Positions 51,001 through 63,031 of a DNA stretch of 64,000 nt are shown here, in pieces. Numbering within the stretch: the stretch's first letter is position 1; each line of letters starts with the position of its first letter. Source of the DNA: Blasia pusilla (lineage: Eukaryota > Marchantiophyta > Marchantiopsida > Blasiales); assembly GCA_050084515.1 (NCBI GenBank), contig CM114273.1:26350001-26414000 (forward strand). Reading direction: 5' to 3'. Made by a program: the position numbers and the translations under genes. The notes beneath the pieces were generated by a model. That model was not told the DNA's origin and made no database searches. It was given only the letters and a program-made list of their open reading frames with translations.

Positions 51001-54000
51001 CATGGGGAGTGAATCTGGGCTACTTCACATGATGAACAACTCTAGGGCTACCGGCCTAGCAAATTTTCAGCGTATGTTTTTGCTCTTTGTGTTGTAAATT
51101 TCGCACAAGTGACCAGATAGTGACGGTATGTTTCTTCATCACCTTTTATCACACAAACTGTAGAACTATGATTGGATCCCCATCTTGTTCTTTTTGTGGT
51201 TCAAGGGAGTTCCCTTTTTCCTGAACTTGGAACTTGAACCACGATCCTGAATCAGACCTCACGCCTATTCATCGTCGGGTTAGTTAACCCGAAACCAAAA
51301 TCCTGAAGCTTCAAGTTATATTTTAGATAACAGATTAAAACTTTTACTAATATCACCGTGAGAGAAGGTGACCTCCGCACACAGTTATGCTGGTTCAGTC
51401 AAGAGGGAAAGGTTTGATGTGTTGGTCTTCACCTATACTGTTTTAGCCATGAGCACTCTCACGCCGCTTTAGTTCCAGTATCCACAAGGATTTCTCGTCT
51501 TGCTCCCACACTTCTGGCACTGTAGGGAGATTTGTCGCTCTGACAATCTATGTTACCTTTTTCGTCCAGGATTTGGGTCTCCACTGGCCTTAGATGGGGT
51601 CCAAGTGCTCAGCACCAACTAATCAGGTAGTGATGGCAGTCCAGTACCTGCAACTGCTTCCACCACTTCAATATGGCGATGTCGAATAATCCCTCCAGAG
51701 TATCCGATGCGAATTCAGATCCCACTCCACTTTTGCGGTTCGTGAGGAAGTCGGCAACATACTCCGAAATGCTTTCAGTTGCACCGCTGCAAGCCCATCC
51801 CTTCGTTCGGTGTAGGCGTCCCACACAATCGTGCCATATTCCACGGATGGTGGAATGGTGTGCAGAATGATGTTGCGCTTTGATTCTGATGTGATGTCAG
51901 GGCAGTGGAAGAAACCTCATGAAAACGTTCATGTGACCTTCCTCGGTAGTCCTCTTGATGTGGCATCCCTCATGAAATGCCTTGAGAATTCAATGGCCAA
52001 GTAGGTGCATGTTGCACCCGGGGGATCTCCTGTTCTCCCCGGTATCAGTGCTGGTCTTGATCCTCCTCCTTGGCATAGAAGATTATCACACCATACTTCG
52101 ACACATGCCCACATGCCACACTAGATTTTGGTCAGGTATCATGCTCCAGGATGTCATGCCTGGAATTTCTCTCCTGTTTCCCCTAGGCAGCCAATTTCAT
52201 CAGCAAACATCAGGGAAACAATATTGCCGTTACCAAACCGGATGCCTAGTCTCATGAAAAGGAAGGAATTGGCAAAACATTGAATGGGATGGGAGCATGG
52301 ATGAAGCGATTTGATCTGCAAATTGTGGAGCAGGGCAGAGCACATTCAAAAGGGTCCTCTGTTCCAGGCGGTGATCTCTAGCTCGCACAAACACCTAGGA
52401 CGCATTTAGCAATCTGAATCTCGATCTTGCTAGCCATGGCAGAAGTGGCCGCGACAGCAGGGCCTTGCAAGCAATTAGGGAACTCAAGTCTGACGTTCCC
52501 ATGGTAATTGCAGTCGAACAGATAGTGCTCGTCAGCATCAAGAGTCCCACATCAACAATGTTCACACGATCTACCTTCCCTCTTCGTTTTCCCTTCTCGA
52601 ACTTTAGGTCAGTCGAACTCCAGCTGAATCTAGCCAATGCATGACGAAGTATAGTGGGCAGAGATGTTAGAGGGCTGGTTTGTGGATTCCCCAGGATTCA
52701 TGAAGGTGCGGTAACTTTCCATCCTTTCGCCATTCTGCCAACACCTATCGCTACTCTTCTCGCAGATCTTCTGACGTCTATCTCCGCTGATAGACACGTA
52801 CGTGTTGTGCCGTTCCTCCGAAAGGTCTTTGATGCTTGTTGGCAAGTCACTGATGGAAATGCCAAATTCGTTAAGCCGTGGAGAGAGCGGGTAAGAGTGA
52901 ATAAATGAAGTGATTTATTGCTAACAGGCCGTGGAACTTCGATTTGAGGGAGAGTTAGAGAGAGGATTAACTTCAGTAATCGTCCGCTAGAAGCAACTCA
53001 TTACACTTTTACGTTACCAGATAGATTGGCAACATGGTACAGTGCAGTTCAGGGTTCATAAATTAGAAATGGAAGACCAGTGGAGTGCGTGCATGCATAC
53101 CTGGAATCATGGGAACACCATACTACGAGGTTACTCCAAAAGGGACGAAGAAAAAGTGGGGGTTGATAAGTAGTTGACCACACACAGTGATATGATATTT
53201 GTACATTATCAACTCCACCAAGAGGCTGGATGTGAAGTGAAACTGGGCTGCTCAGAAAAGCTGACGAGGTGTGGTGGCAGATTGCTCTTGCACGGAGCGA
53301 TACGTCGTCGTCGTCTGGCTAGGGACACGATGTGATAGCCCTGACGCCATGTGGGTACATCACTATCAACCTCACAGAGAGCTGGATCTGACGCAAAACT
53401 GACGAATTGGAATACTCTGGACGGCGAGAGGTGGTTTGCTCTGGATTGAGTTACAATCTGATCAACAGAGAATGGTAGAAATTTCTGTACGGGATTGTGG
53501 AAAAAAGTGATGTGACGGTCATAACTATCGTAATGTTACATAAGGAAATACGGGAGACCGTACAGAATGTTCAGGCTGAATTTCGTGGTGAAATAGGCTG
53601 TCGACCAGCGGGTGCGCGATCTCCAATGAAAGTCAGGAAAGAAGGAAAATTCTCTTGGTGGCCCAAGATTATTTCTTCTGCGGATACCAATGTGCACTCA
53701 TAGCTCTGAAGACGCCCAGTTGATCGTGTCTTCAATCCGTTATCCGTCTTGATCAAGTTGGGATTCTAAGCCCTGCGGAAACGGGTTATGGTTGACTTCC
53801 TGTATGTAAGTGTGGGAGGAAGGGAGCTTCGATGAGGAGACATCTTTTGATCGTTTGATGGAGAACTTGTTGTATTGTGATACGATCACTAAAGAAGTAA
53901 AGCTTGCTCAGTCTCTTCTGTAAAGATCATCGTGGTCAATTGGAGAAGCAGAGATTCCACCAGTATGCCTTCACTCTAGTTGATCACTCCTGGAATAAGC

Positions 54001-55806
54001 ATAGTGTTCCAACTAGAATCGAGTGCAGCTGCAAGTGACAAAGTAGTCAATCACTTACGCACTGGCTGCTTCCAGTTTTTTCTCGTATTGCAGTCGAACG
54101 GAGCCCTCAACGATGTTCACAGTGTTCGGTCAGCGATTGCAAGGTTGTGAAAGCTCTAATTCTCGGAAATTCAAATTGGTGAGGTTCTCTGTCCTGGAGA
54201 GAGACGGATGGCAACTGCCTGGGAAAATGGGGGAGATATAGCTCAACCTAGGAAGTTTTTTCTGTGATAACAGACGTCGCACTGAGTATGCGTTGTAGCT
54301 TCTGTTCCTACAACTCAAGGTTCTTTCAATGCGTTCGGACGAGAAAAGGGTTCAGTATGGGTGGGGGTTTACGGGAAAGAAGAGTGTCCCAATTCCAATT
54401 CTGACTAGTGTCGTTTTTCGAACGTCGTCTGAATTTTATTCAGGTTTCATCCGTATCTCCTACGACAACCTGTTTCGTCCTAGTTCATTCTCAGTCGGAG
54501 TGTACACTTTCTTTTCACTTATTCATTTAATTCCAATATTTCGCCTGACCAAGATTTCTCTACATGCAAGTCTTCATGCTTTCCTACTCATCCATGCGTA
54601 GGTGGAGGTACAGGTGTACGCATCCAACCCGATGGCGGAGTTTTGTTGACTTCAAAGGTTACTAAGTAATCAATGTCAGAATCAGATCACCGACAAAAAA
54701 ACTCGTTAGTGGTCTCCCAGGTTCATTATCAAATTGGGACAATTTACTCTTTCGGAGCACTAGAGAGAGACTTTCAGCTTCCAAAACGAATGTGGCTTGA
54801 AAAGTACATTCCTGGAAGCATCCTAACAACTATCGACAGGCAACACCATCATCACATTCTACGATCTTTCCAAAGTGTGGGGGATCGAAAATCCAGAGTT
54901 TCCTTCGTTATAAGAAATAATTTGCTCCGTTACATATTTATAAGAAAGAAAGATTTTCCTTCGTCACATATTTTCCTAACAAGCGGCTTTCATACAGATG
55001 CCTCGCAACCCGCGGTACACTGTTTCATTGGGGAATAAGCACTGCCAGGATGCCTACCACCGCGGTAGCTTAAGAGTTCGAAAGAGATGGAGCTGCAGAG
55101 GATTGGAAGGAGCAACAGAAAATATCACTTGAACGTGAAATGTTATGGTACTTAAACTTCAAGATCTACGTGGTTTATACACGCTTTCTGTATCTGCTCT
55201 TTCAGACAAGTTCTAACGCTCAGATATAGGATTTAACCTCCACCAGAGGCGAGAAATTACAGCCAAAACTAAGAAAGATTTGATCTACACGAAGTTGTGA
55301 CCAGACCACTTGGACAATTCAGGGCAGTTTGTTACCCTACCTGCGTAATGAACTTGAAAGAAATTCCGGGATATCCCAGCGAATGATGCTCCGTCGCTGC
55401 TGATCTCCGCCTGCCCATGCAGATAGACCAAGGGCCGTTTGCTACACTTGTTCAACATGTGTGCCCCGTCTCTAGAATCAAGGGATGGGAACTCAAAGGG
55501 TGGGGGATACCCAAAGTAAGACTAGCGGTCAAGCTAAGACTGAGTCCAAGAAACTGTAGCTAATCGCCGATTAGCTATCTAGCGCAAGGAGAAGCCCGAC
55601 AACTCCATCTTCAAAGACTTAGTAAATACGGGGTATTCTTTTGCCGAGTTGCAATTGGGAGAGTTGGAAGACGAGTAATAAATGTGCTGGTCAGTTCTTG
55701 TCAAAAGTCCAAGCCACGAAAGATTGGGAGTGTCGATCCTGGAAATGTGCAGTGTCCCGAGTGAAGACCTACTTCTCCCTTACATAAGTCAACTTGAGAG
55801 TGTGCA
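51001..55806. other. Moderately GC-richer stretch, no gene identified
   Basis: The base composition resembles that around the real genes of the window, and many short open frames lie on both strands (for example 51609-51824, 52395-52637, 53497-53703, 54673-55038). None shows a domain I recognise. A minus-strand frame near 52180-52230 reads SLMFADEIGCLGE, weakly like a reverse transcriptase F-A-D-D-I block, which may mean old retroelement debris. Confidence 0.4.
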
Positions 55807-56136
55807 TCAGCCATGACAAGTCAGAAGGTTGCGTTCCAGGTTACACTTTGCGGCGAGATCGCCGAAAACTCCATCTCCAGAGGGAGACAATTCACAGTAG
55901 CACTGAATGTGTCCGTTAACTGGATTGTGTAGGATTTGCATGACTTTGCAACACTTCTTCTTCGCATCGTTATCCTTGAACTGCGAATTTACGTAATCGT
56001 CGCAAGGTCCCCTGATACTAGAGAAATGGAAGGTGGGTCTTTCGCATGGATCAATCGTAGTAGCGACCACGAAGGGCACCGTACATAAAAGGATGCATAC
56101 GAGAACAACCATAAGCATCAACGCCCGTAACTTCAT
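55807..56136 (-). CDS. Small secreted eight-cysteine protein (lipid-transfer-like)
   Basis: The single-exon frame of 109 residues begins with a clear signal peptide (residues 1-26 or so, a long Leu/Val/Met-rich core after MKLRA). The mature part has eight cysteines at 31, 45, 62, 63, 79, 81, 98 and 107, i.e. the pattern C-C-CC-CxC-C-C that defines the plant eight-cysteine motif of non-specific lipid-transfer proteins and relatives. Such proteins fold into four helices around a lipid-binding cavity and are exported to the cell wall. Whether this one binds lipid is not known. Spacing differs from the main nsLTP classes, so it may be a lineage-specific relative. No neighbouring gene gives context. 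Confidence 0.7.
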   Translation of the reverse strand: MKLRALMLMVVLVCILLCTVPFVVATTIDPCERPTFHFSSIRGPCDDYVNSQFKDNDAKKKCCKVMQILHNPVNGHIQCYCELSPSGDGVFGDLAAKCNLERNLLTCHG

Positions 56137-56373
56137 GATTCGATCGCAGATACCTCGTTCAATCTTCCCTGATTATAACGTGACAATCAGCAGAATTCCC
56201 TGCCCACGGTCGGGCAGCCAACCTGAGTAATTTGAATATAGTCGAACAGCTGCTCCAAGTTTGCAACAACGCTAAATTACGGCTGCGCGAGAAAAGGATA
56301 CACCTCCAAATGACCGATAGAGATCTTACGTGAGGGAATTCGGGGCCCTGTCAAGATCAGGGGAGAGAAGTAG

Positions 56374-56610
56374 TCAAAACCCTGAGGACATTCGCTCTGA
56401 TATGAGCCAGCTGTGGTTGCATGCATCTATAATATACTCACTCCTCACGAATACGAGCTGTAAATACTGTAATGCACCGCAGTAGGTACATGAAAGCGCG
56501 CCCATGGTTTTGTAACAATCGATGATATCTGTTTGAACGACACGGAGATTCATATCACCCATTGTGAGAGCAGAGAAACCCCGTACTTGAGATGCAAAAG
56601 CCTCGGCCAT
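56374..56610 (-). CDS. Hypothetical short protein or exon
   Basis: A 78-residue frame starting MAEAFASQVRGFSAL and containing CTYCGALQYLQ lies upstream of the eight-cysteine gene on the same strand. It has no recognised domain, no signal peptide and no confirmed splice partner. It is listed because it has a plausible start and balanced composition, but it may be chance. Confidence 0.2.
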   Translation of the reverse strand: MAEAFASQVRGFSALTMGDMNLRVVQTDIIDCYKTMGALSCTYCGALQYLQLVFVRSEYIIDACNHSWLISERMSSGF

Positions 56611-57500
56611 TGAAAATTCAAAAAAACTAAAACACCGACTGCAACTACTAGAATCTCGACACTAACTGCGAGAGAACGTATTAATTCGAAAAGTTACAGC
56701 AAAAAGTCTCATATGCGTTGCACAGCACCGCAATGCGGCACACTCATGTTTGGACTCACTCCCAACGATACGGACGCCAGCACTCCGCACTGTCCAGCCG
56801 CAATCTCGTATACATGCTTCTCGCCACTAATTACAACGTGAGGCGCTCTGCATTGCAGCGATTGCGAGCCCTTAGATGTCGCTCTCGTTCGAAAGAGACA
56901 CACGTGCCGTGAAGTTGAAAACGCCCGTTCGATAACTTCGATCCAATGAAAGCTCCCTCGTCGAGACTCCAAAAGAAATCGATGGTCGCCACACCATAAG
57001 AGCGCCCGCGGCTCTGCATCGACATTTGTACGTCTAGTGCGCTGCGCTGCGCTGCACTGTGCTGTGACAGACAAATGCTGTACCACCATCAGCTACAAGT
57101 GCCAACATCAACGAGCGAAGAGATAGATAGATAGATAGCTACTCTAGCTCTTCCGCTCATTCCCCACTCACGCCCGCCGTGCCCTTTACTCCCTCTACAT
57201 GCCCGTCTCCCGCCGTACGCCACTGGGGCACCCCGTCAAGGAAGGGCGGGGGATGGGAGCCCGTCAACCGCACCATCTTCACACGAACTGGAAAGCCGTC
57301 GACTGACGATAGCGCTTGAAGGGCATCCAGCCGTCGCTGAGTTGCCCGACTGGCATCCCGCATAGCTCCACGCACGCCGTCGATCGCCAGATGATGCGGA
57401 CCTCAGATTTTGAAAAGTGGCGTCTGTCTCTGTGCCGCGCTGACCGACAGGCTTTGCTATCAATGCATGAATGCATCACATGCTCAGGACGCAGAGCAGC
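56611..57500. other. GC-richer stretch with simple repeats
   Basis: It holds CTGCGCTGCGCTGC near 57040 and a (GATA)n run at about 57121-57138. Open frames on both strands overlap each other and show no domain. Confidence 0.45.
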
Positions 57501-57504
57501 ATGT

Positions 57505-57533
57505 CATGTGTATGTCGTCTAGACATACACATG
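57505..57533. repeat. 12-bp perfect inverted repeat
   Basis: CATGTGTATGTC (57505-57516) and its exact complement (57522-57533) surround a 5-base loop. It sits near the switch from the GC-richer block to AT-rich DNA. Its function is unknown. Confidence 0.85.
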
Positions 57534-59316
57534 CCTGAGGTGCCTGTCAGCTTCATTAATACGCGTTCACATAGCTTTAGTCTATCTCTCGTTTACTAGG
57601 GTCCCCGATCCTGATGGGCCTTCACCTCGTGGTGAATTCACGCATGACCCCATACATACACCCGGAAGTTTAAGTTAAGGGAAAGAAAAATATTTGAAGA
57701 ATTAATGTATAATTTGTGAAGGAAAGAAATTAATGACAATGTTCATAAATGTAAATTATTTTTTTAATATTTGTAATATGTGAAATATTTTTTGTTATTC
57801 AATTGTCATATGTCAAATAGATAAGTGTTTGAGAATAAAAAGATATTCTCCAATAACAATATAATTTTATCGAAACCTAAACCATATTTAATGGTCTCTT
57901 TTTCACGATTTGAGTTTACGACGCACTTCAGAAACACAGATAGTCAACGTCGGGAGTAACACAAGGGGGTAATACTGTTGAAGAATATGTATCAGGACAG
58001 GAAGTATAGGAATAATAGGCTATTTTGTATTGTATTAATATTAACATGGATGCTAACATTGGATCGTTAAAAACTCATATCCTACAATCCAAAAGCAATC
58101 CAAAAGCATGCACAATCACTTGCATTATCCACGCTCTGCATTTGGAATCGACTTCTTGTAGGGGCCGTAAATAACGAAAAGGATTTTCCAATGGATAATG
58201 TAAGAAAAGTTGATGCTTGCTAATTATTTTCGATCCTTCATTAGATCGAGGTCGCCATGTTGTTGGATACTTTTTGCACCCAAAAGTTTTAGTCGAAAAA
58301 AATTGGTGACCCTTTATGCTTTCCGAGACTCATTACGCATAAGATTAAGCCCTTAGAGGTAGTCCCCCTGGAAAGGTCCATGGTCTGGTTGGATTTTATA
58401 ATCTTGTCGGTTTTCTTCATACAATCATCAAGCCTAATGAAAAATCTCCCGCCAGTGGGGTAGTCTCATAGAGGCAAAATTTTGGAATTCAAGTTCCCAA
58501 AAAAAGTACATTTGGATTCTTAGTCTAAGGGCAGGTCCCCATGGATCGGTCCTATGGGTCCTAGGATTCATCCGTCATATACGTTTTTTAACTTTCAGAC
58601 TATTGCACGCAGCGATCAGGCAACATCGACCGGTTTCTCTACTTACCAATTTGACGGAGACGACATATATGACTAAAAAGTTACCATCTGCAAGAAATAT
58701 TGTGGCAATTAGAAACCGGTTGGAGTTCTTTCAAGGACCCTAGGATCGTCCTTGTGATTTCGCGCCCAAATTTCAAGACGTGCAAGGACCAAAGACCATT
58801 TCGTGATCTTAGCAATCTCAGTCGTAGATTCTCAATAATATAGATCCCACAACCCAAGAAAGGCTCTATGATGACCTGGCCTAAGTTGTGAACTCTAACT
58901 ATTTCAAGGCCTCTAAAATCTCTAGCTATGTGCATTGATTGTAGCTTAAGACGAAAATATTGTATGGATGATGAAGTTACACCGCAATGCACTTATATAA
59001 ACATTCAAGTGATATATACTAGGAATAGAAATGGGTTTATGAACACTATAGAATAGGAATTTGTAAGAAGCATACAAACAACATTAAATATAAGTCATTC
59101 CATACAACAATGAATACGGTGGAAAAAAAGATTCAAGATAAGGTAACAATGAATACAATGGAAAGAAAGAACATACAAAAATGCAGCAATATATTCTATC
59201 AGGGAAGAAATTTTGATTAAGAAAGGGGAATTACAAAAACACGTGCATGCATATACAAAATTGAGCTCCCAAAATCTATTGGGATATTGAGAATGAGCTC
59301 CCAAAATCTATTGGGA
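57534..59316. other. AT-rich intergenic DNA
   Basis: No coding similarity was recognised. From 57.66 to 57.9 kb it is mostly A/T runs. Confidence 0.55.
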
Positions 59317-59331
59317 GCTCATTCTCTCTTT
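59260..59331. repeat. Direct plus inverted repeat
   Basis: GAGCTCCCAAAATCTATTGG occurs twice, about 31 bases apart. The second copy starts a fold-back: GAGAATGAGCTCCCA pairs exactly with TGGGAGCTCATTCTC across an 8-base loop. The right arm lies at the start of the LTR relic that follows. Confidence 0.85.
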
Positions 59332-59600
59332 TCTTAATCCCCTTTCATTAAATGACGGATCTTTATATGGTCATCCTTGCCTCATGAGTAACCCAAGCCT
59401 CTCATTAAGAGAGTGGGTTTGATTTGACATGAGAGAGGTATGGAATGTGTGTGAGAGATTTAAGATGGCATGATTTATTGAAGATATTTTGGTATATGAT
59501 ATTCTATGTAATGAGATATCATGAGTAAATGCTATCTAGTGTTTATGTCTTGGAGTTTGGTGACAAGGATATATGTTGTGTAGTGATGTGTACGCCCATA
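59318..59600 (+). repeat. Diverged relic of the gypsy LTR, again with a head-to-tail junction
   Basis: On the plus strand it follows the minus-strand LTR of the 2.7-6.3 kb element: GAGCTCATTCTCTCTT, then GAGAGTGGGTTTGATTTGAC, then (at 59479) TGAAGATATTTTGGTA, which is the LTR start, and onward to about 59600. The end of one LTR is thus joined to the start of another, as at 2739/2740. It is strongly diverged, so old. Confidence 0.7.
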
Positions 59601-62354
59601 AAACATGCTACGATATAGGATTTGGTTTGAACAACACCTTAAGGAATTAATTTTCATGCCTTACTAAAAAGACATGTTAAGTATTAAGGGAGACTCATAT
59701 TACCACACATCGTCAACCAACTTCACCAACTTGACTTCATGGGTGATGGGATGCACTATTTATTAGGTTTAAGGTTGCATGTGAACAACGATAATGTTTG
59801 TAGATATATCATTCTCCATGGAAATAATTATTTTCATCCTATAGAAAGACTTGTCAATTTGGGCCCCATCTCTTACTTTCTTGTCCCTCCCCCCCGCTTC
59901 CCCAACTTGCCTCTATGTTTTGTGCTTACACGTTACTTCCTCCTAGAATCCCCCCTCCACCTCCACTCCATGCCCCTTGCTCTCCCGCCCCTCCCGGCCC
60001 TACCCTTCCCATATGCAATAAGTGTGGGCCCCACCCTAATATACATATCCATACTTATTCGTACATACTCATTTTGTGCAACTATGATTTTGTTTAGGTG
60101 TCTTGATTCTCATAACTAAACGCGCGCCAACTTAGATCATCAGAACTTTAGTGGGCTCACACTAGGATGGAAGTGCGTAGAAGTCTCACGAGTGATTCAT
60201 GAGTTGCAAAAGCAAGACATATGTCTTGATCTTCAAATGATGAAGATAATGACCTAGTAGAAGAAGATCGAATGTCAAGCAGGACTTGAGTCCCACAAGA
60301 GTTTGGCTCCATGGGGATTGCGACCTGGCTTGAAACTCGATTGAGCATTTGGGAGTTCTCCATGTTTGTGGCCATAACAAATAGAGCCAAGATGCATTTG
60401 GGATGAATAAGATGGCTTTGGAAAGCTTGTGGGAATACGATTCTATGCACTAAAAATGTATGACTAGAGATCTCGCTAGGAACCATCCCCAAACTATAAA
60501 AATGATAGTTGGGTTGAGGGTCGCAAGAAGCATCCCAACATGACTTTCCCAAAAGTAGGGAGGGGGTGGGAATCTATAGGACTATATAGAAAGGGGATGG
60601 TCTCTAGGGGTGTTTGGAACCTCAATCCCGCATTGGGAACCACGGGGATAAACCAAGGATACAAGATAGATCAAGAGATTTGCTTTGGGTTTTGGACACC
60701 AAGCCAAGTCCAAGTGGGCCAACTATGGATATCAACCTTGGACCTTGACCCATAACTCAAATATTGAGTCTTGATTAGCAACCGCCAGGCTTGCTAGCAC
60801 CACTTTAGGTTCCTAGACTACTATCTAAGTGTGCCCCAAGTCTTGAAAGACTTTCCTATATTGGGGAGTGAGGTATCTTACCCCATTTAGATCAATTGAG
60901 CTTGAAGGATGACCTAAGACCAAGACTCGGGAGACGCAAGGCTGGTTGACCCAAACTATGGCTAATGTGAGTGTGTTTGGATGCAGATTAGTGAGAAGAG
61001 CATAACTTATTGAACGCAAGCTTTCGTGATACCTAAGACCGACATTCAAGGAAGTAGGCGCACGACATTAAGAGACCTAATCCAAGTTCGTTGCTTAGCA
61101 AGGTGGGAGCCTCTTCTTGGGTCAAAAAGTGGATAAACATTGGATTATATGCTAGTATTTGATTAGTATTGATCAATATTAACGAAAAAAATTATGGTGA
61201 ATTTTGAAATTATTTGTGGGCAACAGTCATCAAGTAAAAAAAAGTGGCTTAAATTAAGAAATAGAAATAATCTTTATGATTTGTTATCATCTAGTGTGTA
61301 CTATACCCCCACATCCATCAAACACTTGGGATACCAAGACCTAAACATAAGCGGTTGTACCGTAGCCATCCTTACTTGAAAGCCCTTTGGTTGCTATGTG
61401 ATCTAAATATTGCTCTTTCTCTCCTTTCTTGCAAACTCTCTTGATGTTCCATTTGCATGCTACACCCAAACATTGCTCCTTGATACTCTAATCTTGACCT
61501 ACATTAGTTTGCTACCACCAAAATCCCGCAAAAAATATGTAGCATTTTTGCACAAAGAAATTTTGAATGCAAATTTTGAAAAGAACCCAAACACAACGTC
61601 TCTAGGGTCTACCCAACAAGGAAATTTGGTTCCCCCCTAAACACATTAATGAATTCTCCTTGCCCTTTGGCATATTTTTTAATGTAAAATTGCCCTTAAA
61701 TCTCAAGTCTACATCGACATATCAAGCCACAACCATCCTCGTCCATGAAGGAATCCAAACTCTAGCACTCAAGGTCCTTGCAAACCCTAACTCTTCAAGT
61801 GCTTCAAAGGCTCACCATGATAAAGATAGTTTATGAAAGCCATCCCTCTCACCAACATATCCATGGGAAGAGCTCTTCCCAAGATGATGGTATTGATGGT
61901 TCGGATTGGCAAGTGTTCGGGAGCATCTCCATGTCTAAATGAAACACTCATTAGTTTTCAACATTGTATGTGCCAAAATTTTCATAGTTCAAACCTTCAC
62001 AACTCAATAGGGAGTTACCCAACACACCATGGTAAGGCTTATCCAAGACTCCAATGAAGAATCCTTTGAAAGACCCTTAAGGCAACTTGGTGAGTAGAGC
62101 GACATTTGCTCAACCTACATTAGGGAATAGGAGCCACCTCTTCATGGACGAAGAGGCTCAAATTGGTGACAAGATTTTATTGGAGCAAGATATGCAAAGA
62201 ATGGAGTAGATGGTGATCATCTGAGGCTTTCAAACAATGGATTTGCTCATGGTAAACTAAGTGAGCCAAAGCAATCATATCTTCACAATGGATCAGAAAT
62301 TGTGAATAGAGAGCATGCTTGAGGTGCATATGATGAGTGACTTAAGCAAAACTA
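59601..62354. other. Intergenic DNA, no gene seen
   Basis: Short frames only. The Pro-rich frames near 59.9-60.1 kb come from a C-rich tract. Confidence 0.55.
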
Positions 62355-63031
62355 TGTGTGTATATAGTATGGATACCTATGTGGAGAGTAAGGACTCCGT
62401 GTGGTGGTTGAATTGCAGAACTAAACCCTAGAAATGTTGCCAACTAAGAGTGCTTCCCAATAGAAATCATCGAGTGAAAATGATATTTTGGCTAATGTTG
62501 AGGTTGGGATTTTGGAGGGTAAAGAAGGTGACCAACCATCAACAATAAAGGTAAAATGTAGCAAACACGGGTTTGGGATGATGGTAAGGAAGACGGAGTA
62601 ATAGGGGAGGAGTTGGAAGGGGCAAAGATATGTATGAGATCATCTCCTAATTTTTTACACTTGGCTCATCATTATATTTTACACGTATATATAACTATAT
62701 GTGTGTATAGTGCGGATAACTATGTGGAGAGTAAGGACTCCATATGGTGGTTGAATAACATGCAGAACTAAGCCCTAGCAATATCGCCAACTAAGAGTGC
62801 TTCCCAATAGAAATCATTGAGTGAAAATGCTATTGTGGCTAGTGTTGAGGGTGGAAGTTTAGAGGGAACAGAAGATGAGCAACCATCAACAACAAAGGTA
62901 GAATGTACCAAACACGGGTTTGGGATGATGGCAAGGAAGGCGGAGTAAGAGGGGAGGAGTTGGAAGGGGCGAGGATATCTATGAGATCATCCCCCAATTT
63001 ATTACACTCGGCTCATCATTATATTTTACAT
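62355..63031. repeat. Two tandem copies of a 343-bp unit
   Basis: GTGGAGAGTAAGGACTCC lies at 62381 and again at 62724. The copies continue in parallel through GGGTTTGGGATGATGG, GGGGAGGAGTTGGAAGGGG and GGCTCATCATTATATTTTACA. They differ at scattered bases and a few small indels. No coding potential was recognised. Confidence 0.9.

Noticed and set aside
52154-52345. Minus-strand SLMFADEIGCLGE as a reverse transcriptase active site
   Set aside because: A single short motif with an altered D-D pair and no flanking RT blocks in order. Kept only as a remark on the region.
56709-57089. 126-residue minus-strand open frame
   Set aside because: It has Arg/Ser/Cys-rich composition, no domain, and overlaps simple repeats and an opposite-strand frame.
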